Source: CAZBWP01 sp964630265
Lineage (GTDB): Bacteria; Pseudomonadota; Alphaproteobacteria; Rhodospirillales; Defluviicoccaceae
Direction of reading: 5' to 3'
Assembly (NCBI GenBank): GCA_964630265.1
Contig: CAZVRW010000029.1
Coordinates: forward strand, 1-35,139
DNA: 35,139 nt
The notes beneath the pieces were generated by a model, which had not been told where the DNA came from, searched no databases, and saw nothing but the letters and a program-made list of their open reading frames with translations. Both the position numbers and the translations under genes were made by a program. Below, piece by piece: positions 1-7,877 of this stretch (positions within the stretch are counted from its first letter, which is position 1; the number at the start of each line of letters is the position of its first letter).

Positions 1-1876
1 CGTCTTCACCATGGGCGCCCGCCCCGTCGCCAATCTCAACGCCCTGCGCTTCGGGGCGCCCGCCCATCCCAAGACCCGGCACTTGGTCGCCGGCGTCGTC
101 GCCGGCATCGGCGGCTACGGGAATTGCGTCGGCGTGCCCACCGTCGGCGGCGAGTGCACCTTCCACGCCGGCTATGACGGCAACATCCTGGTCAACGCCA
201 TGACCGCCGGCGTCGCCGATGCCGAGCGGATCTTCTATTCGGCGGCCGCCGGCGTCGGCAATCCCATCGTCTATGTCGGCTCGAAGACCGGCCGCGACGG
301 CATCCATGGCGCCACCATGGCGTCGGCCGAGTTCAGCGACGACACCGAAGAGAAACGGCCAACGGTGCAGGTGGGCGACCCGTTCACCGAAAAGCTGTTG
401 ATCGAGGCCTGCCTCGAGCTGATGGCCACCGATGCGATCATCGCCATCCAGGACATGGGCGCGGCCGGTCTCACCTCGTCGTCTTTCGAAATGGCCTCGA
501 AGGGCGGGCTCGGCGTCGACTTGGACCTGGACGCGGTGCCGGTGCGGGAGACCGGCATGACCGCCTACGAGATAATGCTGTCGGAAAGCCAGGAGCGCAT
601 GCTGATGGTGTTGCGCCCGGGCGCCGAGGAGCGGGCACGTGCCGTCTTCGACAAGTGGGAACTGGACTTCGCCATCGTCGGCGCTACCACCGACAGCGGC
701 CGCATGGTGGTGCGCCACCACGGTGGCGTGGTCGCCGACCTGCCCATCGATCCGCTGGCCAAGGCGTCGCCCAGCTACGAGCGGCCGTGGACGCCGCCGT
801 CGCCGCGCCCCGCGGTCGTCGCCCGCAGCGTCACCCCGCCGGCCGATCCCATCGCCGCCCTCACCCGGCTGCTCGCCTGCCCGGATCTCGCCTCGAAGCG
901 CTGGATCTGGGAGCAGTACGACCACATGGTGATGGCCGACACGGTGCAGCCCCCGGGCGGCGATGCCGCCGTCGTCCGCGTCCACGGCAGCAACAAGGGC
1001 TTGGCCCTGACCACCGATTGCACCCCCCGCTACTGTTTTGCCGACCCCTACATGGGCGGCCGGCAGGCGGTGGCGGAGGCGTGGCGCAACCTGACGGCCG
1101 TCGGCGCCGACCCGTTGGCGATCACCGACTGCCTGAATTTCGGCAATCCGGAACGGCCGGAAATCATGGGGCAGTTCGCCGGCTGCGTCACCGGCATGGC
1201 GGAAGCGTGTCGGGCCCTGGACTTCCCCGTCGTTTCCGGCAACGTCTCCTTCTACAACGAGACCAATGGCGTGGCGATCCCGCCGACGCCGCAGATCGGT
1301 GGGCTCGGCCTGATCCGCGACCTGGATCGCATGATGACGCCGACGGCGGCGGCGGATCTGGCCCTTGTCGTGCTCGGCGGCCCGGAGCACGGTGACGCCG
1401 GCTGGCTCGGCTGCTCGCTCTACCTGCGCGAGATCGAGGGACGCGAGGATGGGGCGCCGCCGCCGGTCGACTTGGCGGCGGAGCGGCGCACCGGCGATCT
1501 GGTGCGGCGGCTGATCCGGGAGGGGCTGGTCACGGCCTGTCACGATGTTGCCGACGGCGGGCTCTTGGTCGCCCTTGCCGAGATGGCGCTGGCCGGCGAT
1601 GTTGGCGTCATTCTCGACGGCGACGACTTGGCGCTTGCGCCCGAAACGCTCGCCGCGTCACTGTTCGGCGAAGACCAGGGCCGCTACATCGTGGCGGTCG
1701 AGCCTGGGGCGCTGCCCGCCGTCGTTACCGCCGCACGCGCCGCCAACGTCCCGCTGCAGCGCATCGGCCGCACCGGCGGCGATCGGTTGACGCTCGGAAG
1801 CAGGTACGCCATATCCGTTGCCAGCCTGAGAGATTGCCACGAGGCTTGGCTGCCCGGCTTCATGGCCGGGACCTGA
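1..1876 (+). CDS. purL: Phosphoribosylformylglycinamidine synthase subunit PurL (5' truncated)
   Basis: PurL makes formylglycinamidine ribonucleotide from FGAR, ATP and ammonia in purine biosynthesis; in the small form it works with PurQ and PurS. The frame is open from the first bases of the window (codons phase from base 2, reading VFTMGARP), so the real start lies upstream. About 624 residues are present, against roughly 730-740 for small-type PurL, so about 110 N-terminal residues are missing. Visible family signatures are FTMGARPVANLNALRFG at the left edge, the glycine-rich GIGGYGNCVGVPTVGG, SKTGRDGIHGATMASAEF, DMGAAGLTSSSFEMA, and a second ATP-binding half with FGNPERPE and CHDVADGGLLVALAEMA. 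No glutaminase domain follows, which fits the small form. It ends 27 nt before bolA, an arrangement familiar in alphaproteobacteria. Identification is firm. Confidence 0.97.
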   Translation, partial: VFTMGARPVANLNALRFGAPAHPKTRHLVAGVVAGIGGYGNCVGVPTVGGECTFHAGYDGNILVNAMTAGVADAERIFYSAAAGVGNPIVYVGSKTGRDGIHGATMASAEFSDDTEEKRPTVQVGDPFTEKLLIEACLELMATDAIIAIQDMGAAGLTSSSFEMASKGGLGVDLDLDAVPVRETGMTAYEIMLSESQERMLMVLRPGAEERARAVFDKWELDFAIVGATTDSGRMVVRHHGGVVADLPIDPLAKASPSYERPWTPPSPRPAVVARSVTPPADPIAALTRLLACPDLASKRWIWEQYDHMVMADTVQPPGGDAAVVRVHGSNKGLALTTDCTPRYCFADPYMGGRQAVAEAWRNLTAVGADPLAITDCLNFGNPERPEIMGQFAGCVTGMAEACRALDFPVVSGNVSFYNETNGVAIPPTPQIGGLGLIRDLDRMMTPTAAADLALVVLGGPEHGDAGWLGCSLYLREIEGREDGAPPPVDLAAERRTGDLVRRLIREGLVTACHDVADGGLLVALAEMALAGDVGVILDGDDLALAPETLAASLFGEDQGRYIVAVEPGALPAVVTAARAANVPLQRIGRTGGDRLTLGSRYAISVASLRDCHEAWLPGFMAGT

Positions 1877-1903
1877 CATCGCCGACCGCCGGGAGACTGC
1901 CCC

Positions 1904-2143
1904 ATGGCCATGGAAGCCGCCGACATCGAGCGCCTGATCAAGGCGGCGATCCCCGACGCCGAGGTCACCATCGAGGATCTGCGTGGCGACGGCGATCACT
2001 ACGCGGCCCTCGTCGTGTCCGGCACGTTCAAGGGCAAGTCACGGGTTCAACAGCATCAAATGGTCTATCAGGCGCTGCAGGGCCGCATGGGCGGCGAACT
2101 GCATGCGCTCGCGTTGCAAACCGCGGCGCGCGAAGACGCCTGA
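1904..2143 (+). CDS. bolA: BolA/IbaG-family protein
   Basis: A 79-residue protein of the BolA fold. BolA proteins bind monothiol CGFS glutaredoxins and share a [2Fe-2S] cluster with them, acting in iron-sulfur trafficking and stress responses. The pattern GDGDHYAALVVSGTFKGKS followed by RVQQHQMVYQAL (residues 29-58) is typical. His51 in VQQHQMV is the conserved cluster-ligand position and His32 is a second candidate. The short length and lack of an N-terminal extension point to the IbaG/BolA2-like branch rather than classical BolA. The first ATG is preceded by GGGAG about 9 nt upstream; a second ATG lies two codons in. It sits 28 nt upstream of grxD, its expected partner, so the two are probably co-transcribed behind purL. 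Confidence 0.93.
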   Translation: MAMEAADIERLIKAAIPDAEVTIEDLRGDGDHYAALVVSGTFKGKSRVQQHQMVYQALQGRMGGELHALALQTAAREDA

Positions 2144-2171
2144 AGCCGGGTCCACAGACGAGGCAAAGACG

Positions 2172-2507
<336 letters not shown>

Positions 2508-2552
2508 CCAAGCGGCGGTCGCGGTGGCCGCCGGGGCGGCCAGGGCAGGCAG

Positions 2553-3755
2553 GTGAGGTCAACGGGCCGCTTCGCCATCGTCGTCGCGGGGGCCTTGCTC
2601 ACGTCCTCCCTCGCGCACGCCGCGTCCGACGCGGAGGCGCGCACCGCGTCGATCATGATGGTCCTCGAGCGCGAGCGCACCGGCACGGTGCATGTCTGGC
2701 GCAATCCGGCGACGGGAACCTCCGGCACCGTGACCGTGCTCAGGACATTTGCCGTGGCGGGCGGGACGCCCTGTCGCGACTACCGCGCCACCATCGAACA
2801 GCCGTCGGCGCCGCTGCGCATCCTTGAGGGCACCGGCTGCCGATCCGGGCCCGGCCTCTGGCACCTGAACGAGAGGAGTGCCGGTGCGGCCGCGGCATCG
2901 CCGACAGCGACGCAGGCGCAGGTCCGGGCAGTGCAGCAGGGGTTGGCCCGCATCGGCTACGACGTGGGCGTCGCCGACGGCATCCTTGGCCCGCGCACCC
3001 GGCAAGCGATCTCGGCCTACCAAGCCGATCGCGGTCTTCCCGTCGATGGACGGATCTCGCCCGGCCTGATCGATGGCCTAGCCGCCGAGCCGATCCGCGC
3101 TCCGTCCAGCGCTGCGGTGCGCTCGCGAACCGATGGCGTGGCGCCGCGAAGCTGGCAGCCATTGACCGCGGTCACCCCGTCGGTGCCTGGGCGCGTCGCG
3201 CTCGACGCGACCGAAACCTTCAAGCGGGTCAACCGTGCCGTCTGGGTGGTGGTCGCCGCCGCTCCCGGCGACCGGCGCCGCGCCGGGAGCGTGTCACTCG
3301 GCTCCGCGGTCGCCGTGGATCGTCGCCATCTCCTCACCAATTGCCACATCATGGCGGGACGGCCGAGCCTTCGCCTCATGCAGGACGACCGGGTCCGTGA
3401 GGCGCGCCTAATCGCTGCCGATCCCGCCGGCGATCGGTGCATTCTGGCGGTCGACGGCGAGCCGCTGCAGCCCGTTCCCGGTGTCCGTGACTTCGCCGAT
3501 CTTGCGGTGGGCGAACGCGTCTACACCGTCGGCACGCCGAGCGGGCTCGAACGGACGCTAGGCGAGGGGATCGTCTCCGGCCTGCGGACGCGGGACGGCT
3601 TGCGCTATGTGCAGACCACGGCACCCATCTCCATGGGCTCGTCGGGTGGTGGTCTGTTCGATGCCCGCGGGAACCTGATCGGCATCACCACCGCCTATCT
3701 CGGTGACAGCCAACTCCTCAACTTCGCCATCGCCGCTGACGAGTATTGGCGCTGA
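2553..3755 (+). CDS. Exported trypsin-like serine protease with surface-antigen-like and peptidoglycan-binding domains
   Basis: A 400-residue secreted protein starting at a GTG. Residues 1-24 form a signal peptide ending at AHA. Residues about 43-105 (VWRNPATG, CRDY, GTGCR, LWHL) resemble the C-terminal part of 17-kDa surface-antigen-type proteins. Residues 121-177 are a peptidoglycan-binding type 1 domain (VQQGLARIGYDVGVADGILG, then RQAISAYQ). Residues 225-395 form a chymotrypsin-fold protease with a complete candidate triad: His265 in LTNCH, Asp294 in DRCIL and Ser364 in GSSGGG. No PDZ domain is present, unlike classical HtrA/DegP. The inferred role is a periplasmic, cell-wall-anchored protease; substrates are unknown. 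A 14-bp palindrome of CGGCCG type at 3758-3771 just after the stop may help end transcription, but no T-run follows it. Confidence 0.85.
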   Translation: MRSTGRFAIVVAGALLTSSLAHAASDAEARTASIMMVLERERTGTVHVWRNPATGTSGTVTVLRTFAVAGGTPCRDYRATIEQPSAPLRILEGTGCRSGPGLWHLNERSAGAAAASPTATQAQVRAVQQGLARIGYDVGVADGILGPRTRQAISAYQADRGLPVDGRISPGLIDGLAAEPIRAPSSAAVRSRTDGVAPRSWQPLTAVTPSVPGRVALDATETFKRVNRAVWVVVAAAPGDRRRAGSVSLGSAVAVDRRHLLTNCHIMAGRPSLRLMQDDRVREARLIAADPAGDRCILAVDGEPLQPVPGVRDFADLAVGERVYTVGTPSGLERTLGEGIVSGLRTRDGLRYVQTTAPISMGSSGGGLFDARGNLIGITTAYLGDSQLLNFAIAADEYWR

Positions 3756-3876
3756 GCCGGCCGCGCGGCCGTGCACGCCGCCCGCATCATCAGCCGGCTC
3801 GGCTTGCGCGTCCCCGCCGCAGGCTCCCATTTGTCGATCGTTAGACCACCCCGGCCCCCGAGAATGGAGCGCGACC

Positions 3877-4317
3877 ATGCAGTATTTGCACACGATGATC
3901 CGCGTCAGCGACGTCGACGAGAGCCTTGATTTCTTCTGCAACAAACTCGGCCTTGAAGAGGTCCGCCGCCACGACAGCGAGAAGGGCCGGTTCACCCTGA
4001 TCTTTCTGGCTGCTCCCGAGGACCGTGCTCGGGCCGAGCAGGACAAGGCGCCGCTGATCGAACTGACCTACAACTGGGACCCAGAAGACTACCACGGCGG
4101 TCGCAACTTCGGTCATCTGGCCTATCGCGTCGAGGACATCTACGCCACCTGCCAACGCCTGATGGATGGCGGCGTGACCATTAACCGGCCGCCGCGCGAT
4201 GGCCACATGGCGTTCGTCCGGTCGCCGGACGGCATTTCCGTCGAACTGCTCCAGGCCGGCGACCCGCTGCCGCCGCAGGAGCCGTGGGCCAGCATGCCGA
4301 ACACGGGCACGTGGTAA
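3877..4317 (+). CDS. gloA: Lactoylglutathione lyase (glyoxalase I)
   Basis: Glyoxalase I converts the hemithioacetal of methylglyoxal and glutathione to S-lactoylglutathione in the cytoplasm. The 146-residue protein has the vicinal-oxygen-chelate fold in two halves. The four expected metal ligands are visible: His5 (YLHTMIRV), Glu62 (LIELTYN), His80 (FGHLAYRV) and Glu123 (ISVELLQ). Other family signatures are DFFCNKLGLEEVRR and FVRSPDGISVEL. The chosen ATG is preceded by GGAG with 6 nt spacing. The frame stays open upstream, but that part runs into the 3' end of the protease gene and carries no glyoxalase sequence. The roughly 120-nt gaps on both sides suggest it may be transcribed alone. Confidence 0.95.
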   Translation: MQYLHTMIRVSDVDESLDFFCNKLGLEEVRRHDSEKGRFTLIFLAAPEDRARAEQDKAPLIELTYNWDPEDYHGGRNFGHLAYRVEDIYATCQRLMDGGVTINRPPRDGHMAFVRSPDGISVELLQAGDPLPPQEPWASMPNTGTW

Positions 4318-4347
4318 GCAATATTACCCAAACGGGGAACAGATTCC

Positions 4348-4375
4348 TTGACCGGCGCTCGCCCGCCGTTATGTC
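4348..4375 (+). promoter_or_regulatory. Candidate sigma70-type promoter upstream of the small acidic ORF
   Basis: TTGACC at 4348-4353 is followed after 16 nt by TATGTC at 4370-4375. The -35 match is good and the -10 match moderate. The -10 falls inside the left arm of the inverted repeat at 4364-4396, a geometry expected for a repressed promoter. The call rests on consensus matching only. Confidence 0.35.
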
Positions 4376-4396
4376 GCTGGATATGACATAACGGCG
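4364..4396. promoter_or_regulatory. Perfect 12-bp inverted repeat, probable operator
   Basis: CGCCGTTATGTC (4364-4375) and its exact reverse complement GACATAACGGCG (4385-4396) flank a 9-nt spacer. The A/T-containing inner arms, TTATGTC and GACATAA, look more like a protein-binding dyad than a terminator, and no T-run follows on either strand. It overlaps the candidate -10 element and lies 42 nt before the start of the small ORF. A terminator for gloA is the alternative reading. I do not recognise the cognate regulator. Confidence 0.5.
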
Positions 4397-4438
4397 CCCG
4401 CCGGGGGTCCCGCGGGCTTGCAGGTCGGGAGTTGCGCC

Positions 4439-4618
4439 ATGCCGAAGACGGGGAAGACCAAAGCTCGTGCCAACCGCTACCACCCGGTCAGCGATGTCGA
4501 GCGTCATCTGGAGGAATGGGTGGAAACGCTCGATGAGTTGCACGAGTTGTCGCAGGACGAATTGGACGAGCTCATGAAGCTCGTCGCCAACGACGACGAC
4601 CCCGAGGACGATCGCTAA
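4439..4618 (+). CDS. Small acidic hypothetical protein
   Basis: A 59-residue protein of no family I recognise. The N-terminus is basic (MPKTGKTKARANRYH). The rest is predicted helical and strongly acidic, ending DELMKLVANDDDPEDDR. There are no cysteines, membrane segments or signal peptide. GGGAG ends 7 nt before the ATG, a good ribosome-binding site; a TTG seven codons upstream in frame is less likely. A candidate promoter and a perfect inverted repeat precede it, arguing that it is expressed. Its stop codon overlaps the stop of the convergent HAD gene (4615-4618). The bipolar charge would suit a small protein or nucleic-acid binder, but this is speculation. Confidence 0.65.
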   Translation: MPKTGKTKARANRYHPVSDVERHLEEWVETLDELHELSQDELDELMKLVANDDDPEDDR

Positions 4619-5310
4619 CCATCGACCTCGTCAGAGAGCAGGGCCGGCAACGTCGTCATGTCCTCGAACACGTGGTCGGCCCCTGCCGCGGACAGCTTGG
4701 CCCCATAGCCCGGTCCCGCATGGCCGGCGCCGGCGAATCCGAGCGCCCGCATGCCGGCTGCGCGCGCTGCCTGAATGCCGGCGACGCTGTCCTCGACAAC
4801 GATACATTCCGTGGCCGGCACCCCCATGCGCTCCGCCGCGAACAGGAACAGGTCCGGCGCCGGCTTGCCTTGGGCGACCTGTGACGCGCTGAAAATGTGC
4901 GGGGCGAACAGCGGTTCCAGCCCGGTCACCGCCAGCGTCACCGCCATCTTCTCGAAGCTGCCCGAGGACGCAATGCAGCGCGGGTGGGTGAGCCGCGCCA
5001 GCATCTCGCGCACCCCGGCGACCGGCTGCAGGCTGTCGCGGAACCGGGCATAATCCCGCTCCTGCAGGCGCCGGCGGAAGTCGGGCGGCAGTGGCCGGCC
5101 GAGTTCCGCCTCCAGCAGTGTCAGCACCGCGCCGAGGCTGATGCCGGTAAAGCGGGCGATCGCCTCGTCCGCCGTCATCCCGAGGCCGACTTCGACCGCC
5201 ATCTCCGCCATGACGCGAGCGCTGATTGGTTCGGAGTCGACGAGTACGCCGTCGCAGTCAAAGATCAGCAGGGCGGGCTTGTGCCACTTCGCCGCAGTCG
5301 CGCCGGTCAC
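4615..5310 (-). CDS. HAD-superfamily phosphatase, subfamily IA
   Basis: A 231-residue haloacid dehalogenase-like hydrolase. Motif I is LLIFDCDGVLVDSEP (residues 14-28, nucleophile Asp and acid/base Asp two residues on). Motif II is the Ser in CIASSGS. Motif III is the Lys in QGKPAPDLFLFAAERMG, and motif IV is VVEDSVAGIQAARAAGM. The helical cap between motifs I and II makes it subfamily IA with a C1 cap, like phosphoglycolate phosphatases, beta-phosphoglucomutases and 6-phosphogluconate phosphatase; the substrate cannot be told from sequence. It starts at a GTG that overlaps the tyrosine-phosphatase stop codon as GTGA, so translational coupling is likely. Confidence 0.9.
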   Translation of the reverse strand: MTGATAAKWHKPALLIFDCDGVLVDSEPISARVMAEMAVEVGLGMTADEAIARFTGISLGAVLTLLEAELGRPLPPDFRRRLQERDYARFRDSLQPVAGVREMLARLTHPRCIASSGSFEKMAVTLAVTGLEPLFAPHIFSASQVAQGKPAPDLFLFAAERMGVPATECIVVEDSVAGIQAARAAGMRALGFAGAGHAGPGYGAKLSAAGADHVFEDMTTLPALLSDEVDG

Positions 5311-5780
5311 GGCGACTGCCGGCGCAAGTGATCGCAGAGCCCCCGCGCGCCGGCCTCGATGAGGTCAAACATGTGTTCGAACGCCGCGTCGCCGTCGTAG
5401 TAGGGGTCCGGTACCGATTCGTGCCCCGTTTCGCGTGCGAACCCCAGGAACAGGCCGAGCCGGTGGTGGGCACGCTTCGGCGACGCGACGACCAGGTCGG
5501 TGAGGTTGTCGCGGTCCATGGCCAGGAGGTAGTCGAAGCGGCGGAAATCGTCCGCGGCGATCGCGCGGGCGCGCAACCCGGTGAGGTCGAGGCCGCGTCG
5601 CCGGGCGGCGGCGATGGTGCGGGGATCGGGGGGCTTGCCGGCGTGCCAGTTCCGCGTGCCGGCGCTGTCGCAGTGTACCGTATCGGCCAGCCCCTCGGCT
5701 TGGATGAGCGCGCGGAAGACCCCCTCCGCCGCCGGCGAGCGACAAATGTTACCGAGACAGACGAACAAGACATTGACCAC
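5307..5780 (-). CDS. Low-molecular-weight protein-tyrosine phosphatase
   Basis: A 157-residue LMW-PTP. The P-loop CLGNICRS gives catalytic Cys8 and Arg14 of CX5R directly after the first strand, as in the family. The general acid is Asp125 in DPYYD. The GTG at 5780 was chosen because AAGGAG lies 9 nt upstream and the protein then has the usual family length; an upstream ATG at 5840 would add 20 unrelated residues and overlap the divergent sirtuin gene. These enzymes dephosphorylate tyrosine-phosphorylated proteins or small phosphoesters. No exopolysaccharide genes or tyrosine kinase are nearby, so a housekeeping role is more likely than the Wzb role. It is coupled to the HAD gene by a 4-bp GTGA overlap. 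Confidence 0.93.
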   Translation of the reverse strand: MVNVLFVCLGNICRSPAAEGVFRALIQAEGLADTVHCDSAGTRNWHAGKPPDPRTIAAARRRGLDLTGLRARAIAADDFRRFDYLLAMDRDNLTDLVVASPKRAHHRLGLFLGFARETGHESVPDPYYDGDAAFEHMFDLIEAGARGLCDHLRRQSP

Positions 5781-5839
5781 GGGCCTGGGCTCCTTAGCTT
5801 GAGCGACGCGGATTATGGGTCGGGCGGATGGAGGCGGCA

Positions 5840-6577
5840 ATGGCTTCAGCGGGCACCTCAGCGGGGGGCTATGATATCGTCATCCTCACCGGAGCGGGCA
5901 TCTCCAAGGAATCCGGTCTCGACACCTTCCGCGATGCGGATGGCATCTGGGCCCAGGTTCGGCTTGAAGACGTGGCGACGCCGGAAGGGTTCGCCCGCGA
6001 TCCCGAGCGCGTGCAGGCGTTTTACAACGCCCGGCGGCAGCCGCTGGCCCAAGGCACCGTCCATCCCAACGCGGCGCATGAGGCCCTTGCCCGTCTGGAG
6101 CGGGAGTGGCCCGGGAACGTCCTGGTGGTGACGCAGAACATCGACAACCTGCATGAACAGGCCGGCTCGCAGAACCTGATCCACATGCACGGCGAGCTGC
6201 TGAAGGCGCGCTGCGACAATTGCGGCGCCGTGGTCGCTTGGTATGAGGATCTGGGCGCCGACGACAGCTGTCCGGCCTGCGGCATCGCCGGCTGGCTCAG
6301 GCCGCACGTCGTCTGGTTCGGCGAGATGCCTCTCGAAATGGAGCGGATCTACGCGGCGCTGGAGGATTGTGGGCTGTTCCTGTCGATCGGCACCTCGGGC
6401 AACGTCTATCCGGCGGCCGGCTTCGTTGCCCACGTCCGCCGTGTCACGGCCGCGCGGACCATGGAACTCAACATGGAACCCTCCACCGGGGCGACACTGT
6501 TCCACGAAACCATCTACGGCGCGGCGACGGAGGTGGTGCCGCGGGTGATCGACGATCTCCTGGCCGGCCGCGCCTGA
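5840..6577 (+). CDS. cobB: NAD-dependent protein deacylase, sirtuin (CobB-like)
   Basis: A class III sirtuin that removes acyl groups from lysine using NAD+. Motifs, numbered from the ATG at 5840, include the NAD-binding TGAGISKESGLDTFR, the catalytic segment TQNIDNLH, His117 in HMHGELL, and a zinc site with Cys125, Cys128, Cys144 and Cys147 (CDNC, CPAC). Tyr62 and Arg65 (AFYNARR) match the YxxR pair that lets SIRT5 and E. coli CobB accept succinyl- or malonyl-lysine, so desuccinylase activity is plausible. The start at 5840 is preferred because GGAGG lies 5 nt before it; an in-frame ATG at 5828 would add four residues. It is divergent from the tyrosine phosphatase gene. Confidence 0.94.
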   Translation: MASAGTSAGGYDIVILTGAGISKESGLDTFRDADGIWAQVRLEDVATPEGFARDPERVQAFYNARRQPLAQGTVHPNAAHEALARLEREWPGNVLVVTQNIDNLHEQAGSQNLIHMHGELLKARCDNCGAVVAWYEDLGADDSCPACGIAGWLRPHVVWFGEMPLEMERIYAALEDCGLFLSIGTSGNVYPAAGFVAHVRRVTAARTMELNMEPSTGATLFHETIYGAATEVVPRVIDDLLAGRA

Positions 6578-6610
6578 CCCCGCCCGACCGCGTTGATCTC
6601 GCGGCCAGCG

Positions 6611-6638
6611 TTGACATCCTCGCGGCTGTGAATAAAGT
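6611..6638 (+). promoter_or_regulatory. Candidate sigma70 promoter for argD-argF
   Basis: A perfect -35 TTGACA (6611-6616) is followed after 16 nt by TAAAGT (6633-6638), four of six matches to the -10 consensus. The predicted start is about 50 nt before the argD GTG. Two similar segments, CGTTGATCTCGCGGC and CGTTGACATCCTCGCGGC, form an imperfect direct repeat across the -35 region and could hold a regulator site. No activity data are available. Confidence 0.5.
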
Positions 6639-6694
6639 CGGGTTTTTTGTTTGCGCAGAACGTGTTTCGGCGCGCCGCGTACCCGGAGGCTCGC

Positions 6695-7876
6695 GTGACC
6701 TCGGCCCTGATGCAGAACTATCGCCGCTTCGATGTCGCGTTCGAGCGCGGCGACGGCCCCTACCTCTTCGCCACCAATGGGCGGCGCTACCTCGACTTCG
6801 CCGCCGGCATCGCCGTGACCGCGCTGGGCCACGCGCATCCCCACTTGGTCACGGCGTTGACCGAGCAGGCGGGGCGCCTTTGGCACTGCTCCAATCTCTA
6901 TCGCATTCCTGCGCAGGAAAAACTCGCCGAACGGCTGGTGGCGCAGTCCTTTGCCGACGCGGTGATGTTCACCAATTCCGGCGCCGAGGCGCTGGAGGCA
7001 GCCCTTAAGCTCGCCCGCAAATATCACGATGACGCCGGCCGGCCCGAGCGCTACCGCGTCATCTGTTGCACTGGCGCCTTCCACGGACGGACGCTGGCGA
7101 CCATCGCGGCGGCCGGCTCAGAGAAGCTGCTGGCCGGCTTCGAGCCGGTGATGGACGGCTTCGACCACGTAGCCTTCGGCGACGTGGATGCCGTGCGGGC
7201 GGCGATCACCGACGAGACCGCGGCGATCCTGGTGGAGCCGGTGCAGGGCGAGGGCGGTATCCGCCCCCTGGCGCCGGACGTTCTGCGCGGCCTGCGGGCG
7301 CTCGCCGACGCCAACGGGTTGTTGCTGATTCTGGACGAGGTACAGTGCGGCATGGGCCGCACCGGCCGGTTGTTCGCCCACGAATGGGCCGGGATCACCC
7401 CGGACGTGATGGCGCTGGCCAAGGGGCTGGGCGGCGGCTTCCCGATCGGCGCCTGCCTCGCCGCTGGGCGTGCCGCGACCACGCTCACCCCCGGCAGTCA
7501 CGGCAGCACCTTCGGCGGCAACCCGCTGGCGATGGCGGTGGCCAATGCCGTGCTCGACGTGATCCTGGACGACGGCTTCCTCGACCACGTGGTCGCCGTC
7601 GGCGAAGGGCTCAGGACGCGGCTGTCGGGCCTGCCCGTCCGCTATCCGGGGGTCATCGCCGAGGTGCGCGGCATCGGCTTGATGCTTGGGCTGAAGTGCG
7701 TCGGCGATGCCGCTGCCGTTGTCGCGCGGCTGCTCGATGCCGGCCTTCTGACGGTGCCGGCCGCCGACAACGTGGTCCGCCTGCTGCCGCCGCTGATCAT
7801 CGACGAGGCCCACGTCGACGAGGCGCTCGATATCCTCGAGCGGACCTGCGCCGCCACTGCCGCGAAAGCCGCCTGA
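6695..7876 (+). CDS. argD: Acetylornithine/succinyldiaminopimelate aminotransferase
   Basis: ArgD is the PLP-dependent class III aminotransferase that interconverts N-acetylglutamate semialdehyde and N-acetylornithine in arginine synthesis, often also acting in lysine synthesis. At 393 residues it has normal length. Motifs include TNSGAEALEAALKLARK, AFHGRTLAT, the PLP-ring aspartate in LILDEVQCGMGRTG (Asp214), and the Schiff-base lysine in ALAKGLGGGFPIGA (Lys243). The GTG start is supported by GGAGG with 5 nt spacing and by the typical N-terminus LMQNYRRFDVAFERGDG. An upstream in-frame TTG is less likely. argF begins 2 nt after its stop. Confidence 0.96.
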   Translation: MTSALMQNYRRFDVAFERGDGPYLFATNGRRYLDFAAGIAVTALGHAHPHLVTALTEQAGRLWHCSNLYRIPAQEKLAERLVAQSFADAVMFTNSGAEALEAALKLARKYHDDAGRPERYRVICCTGAFHGRTLATIAAAGSEKLLAGFEPVMDGFDHVAFGDVDAVRAAITDETAAILVEPVQGEGGIRPLAPDVLRGLRALADANGLLLILDEVQCGMGRTGRLFAHEWAGITPDVMALAKGLGGGFPIGACLAAGRAATTLTPGSHGSTFGGNPLAMAVANAVLDVILDDGFLDHVVAVGEGLRTRLSGLPVRYPGVIAEVRGIGLMLGLKCVGDAAAVVARLLDAGLLTVPAADNVVRLLPPLIIDEAHVDEALDILERTCAATAAKAA

Positions 7877-7877
7877 C

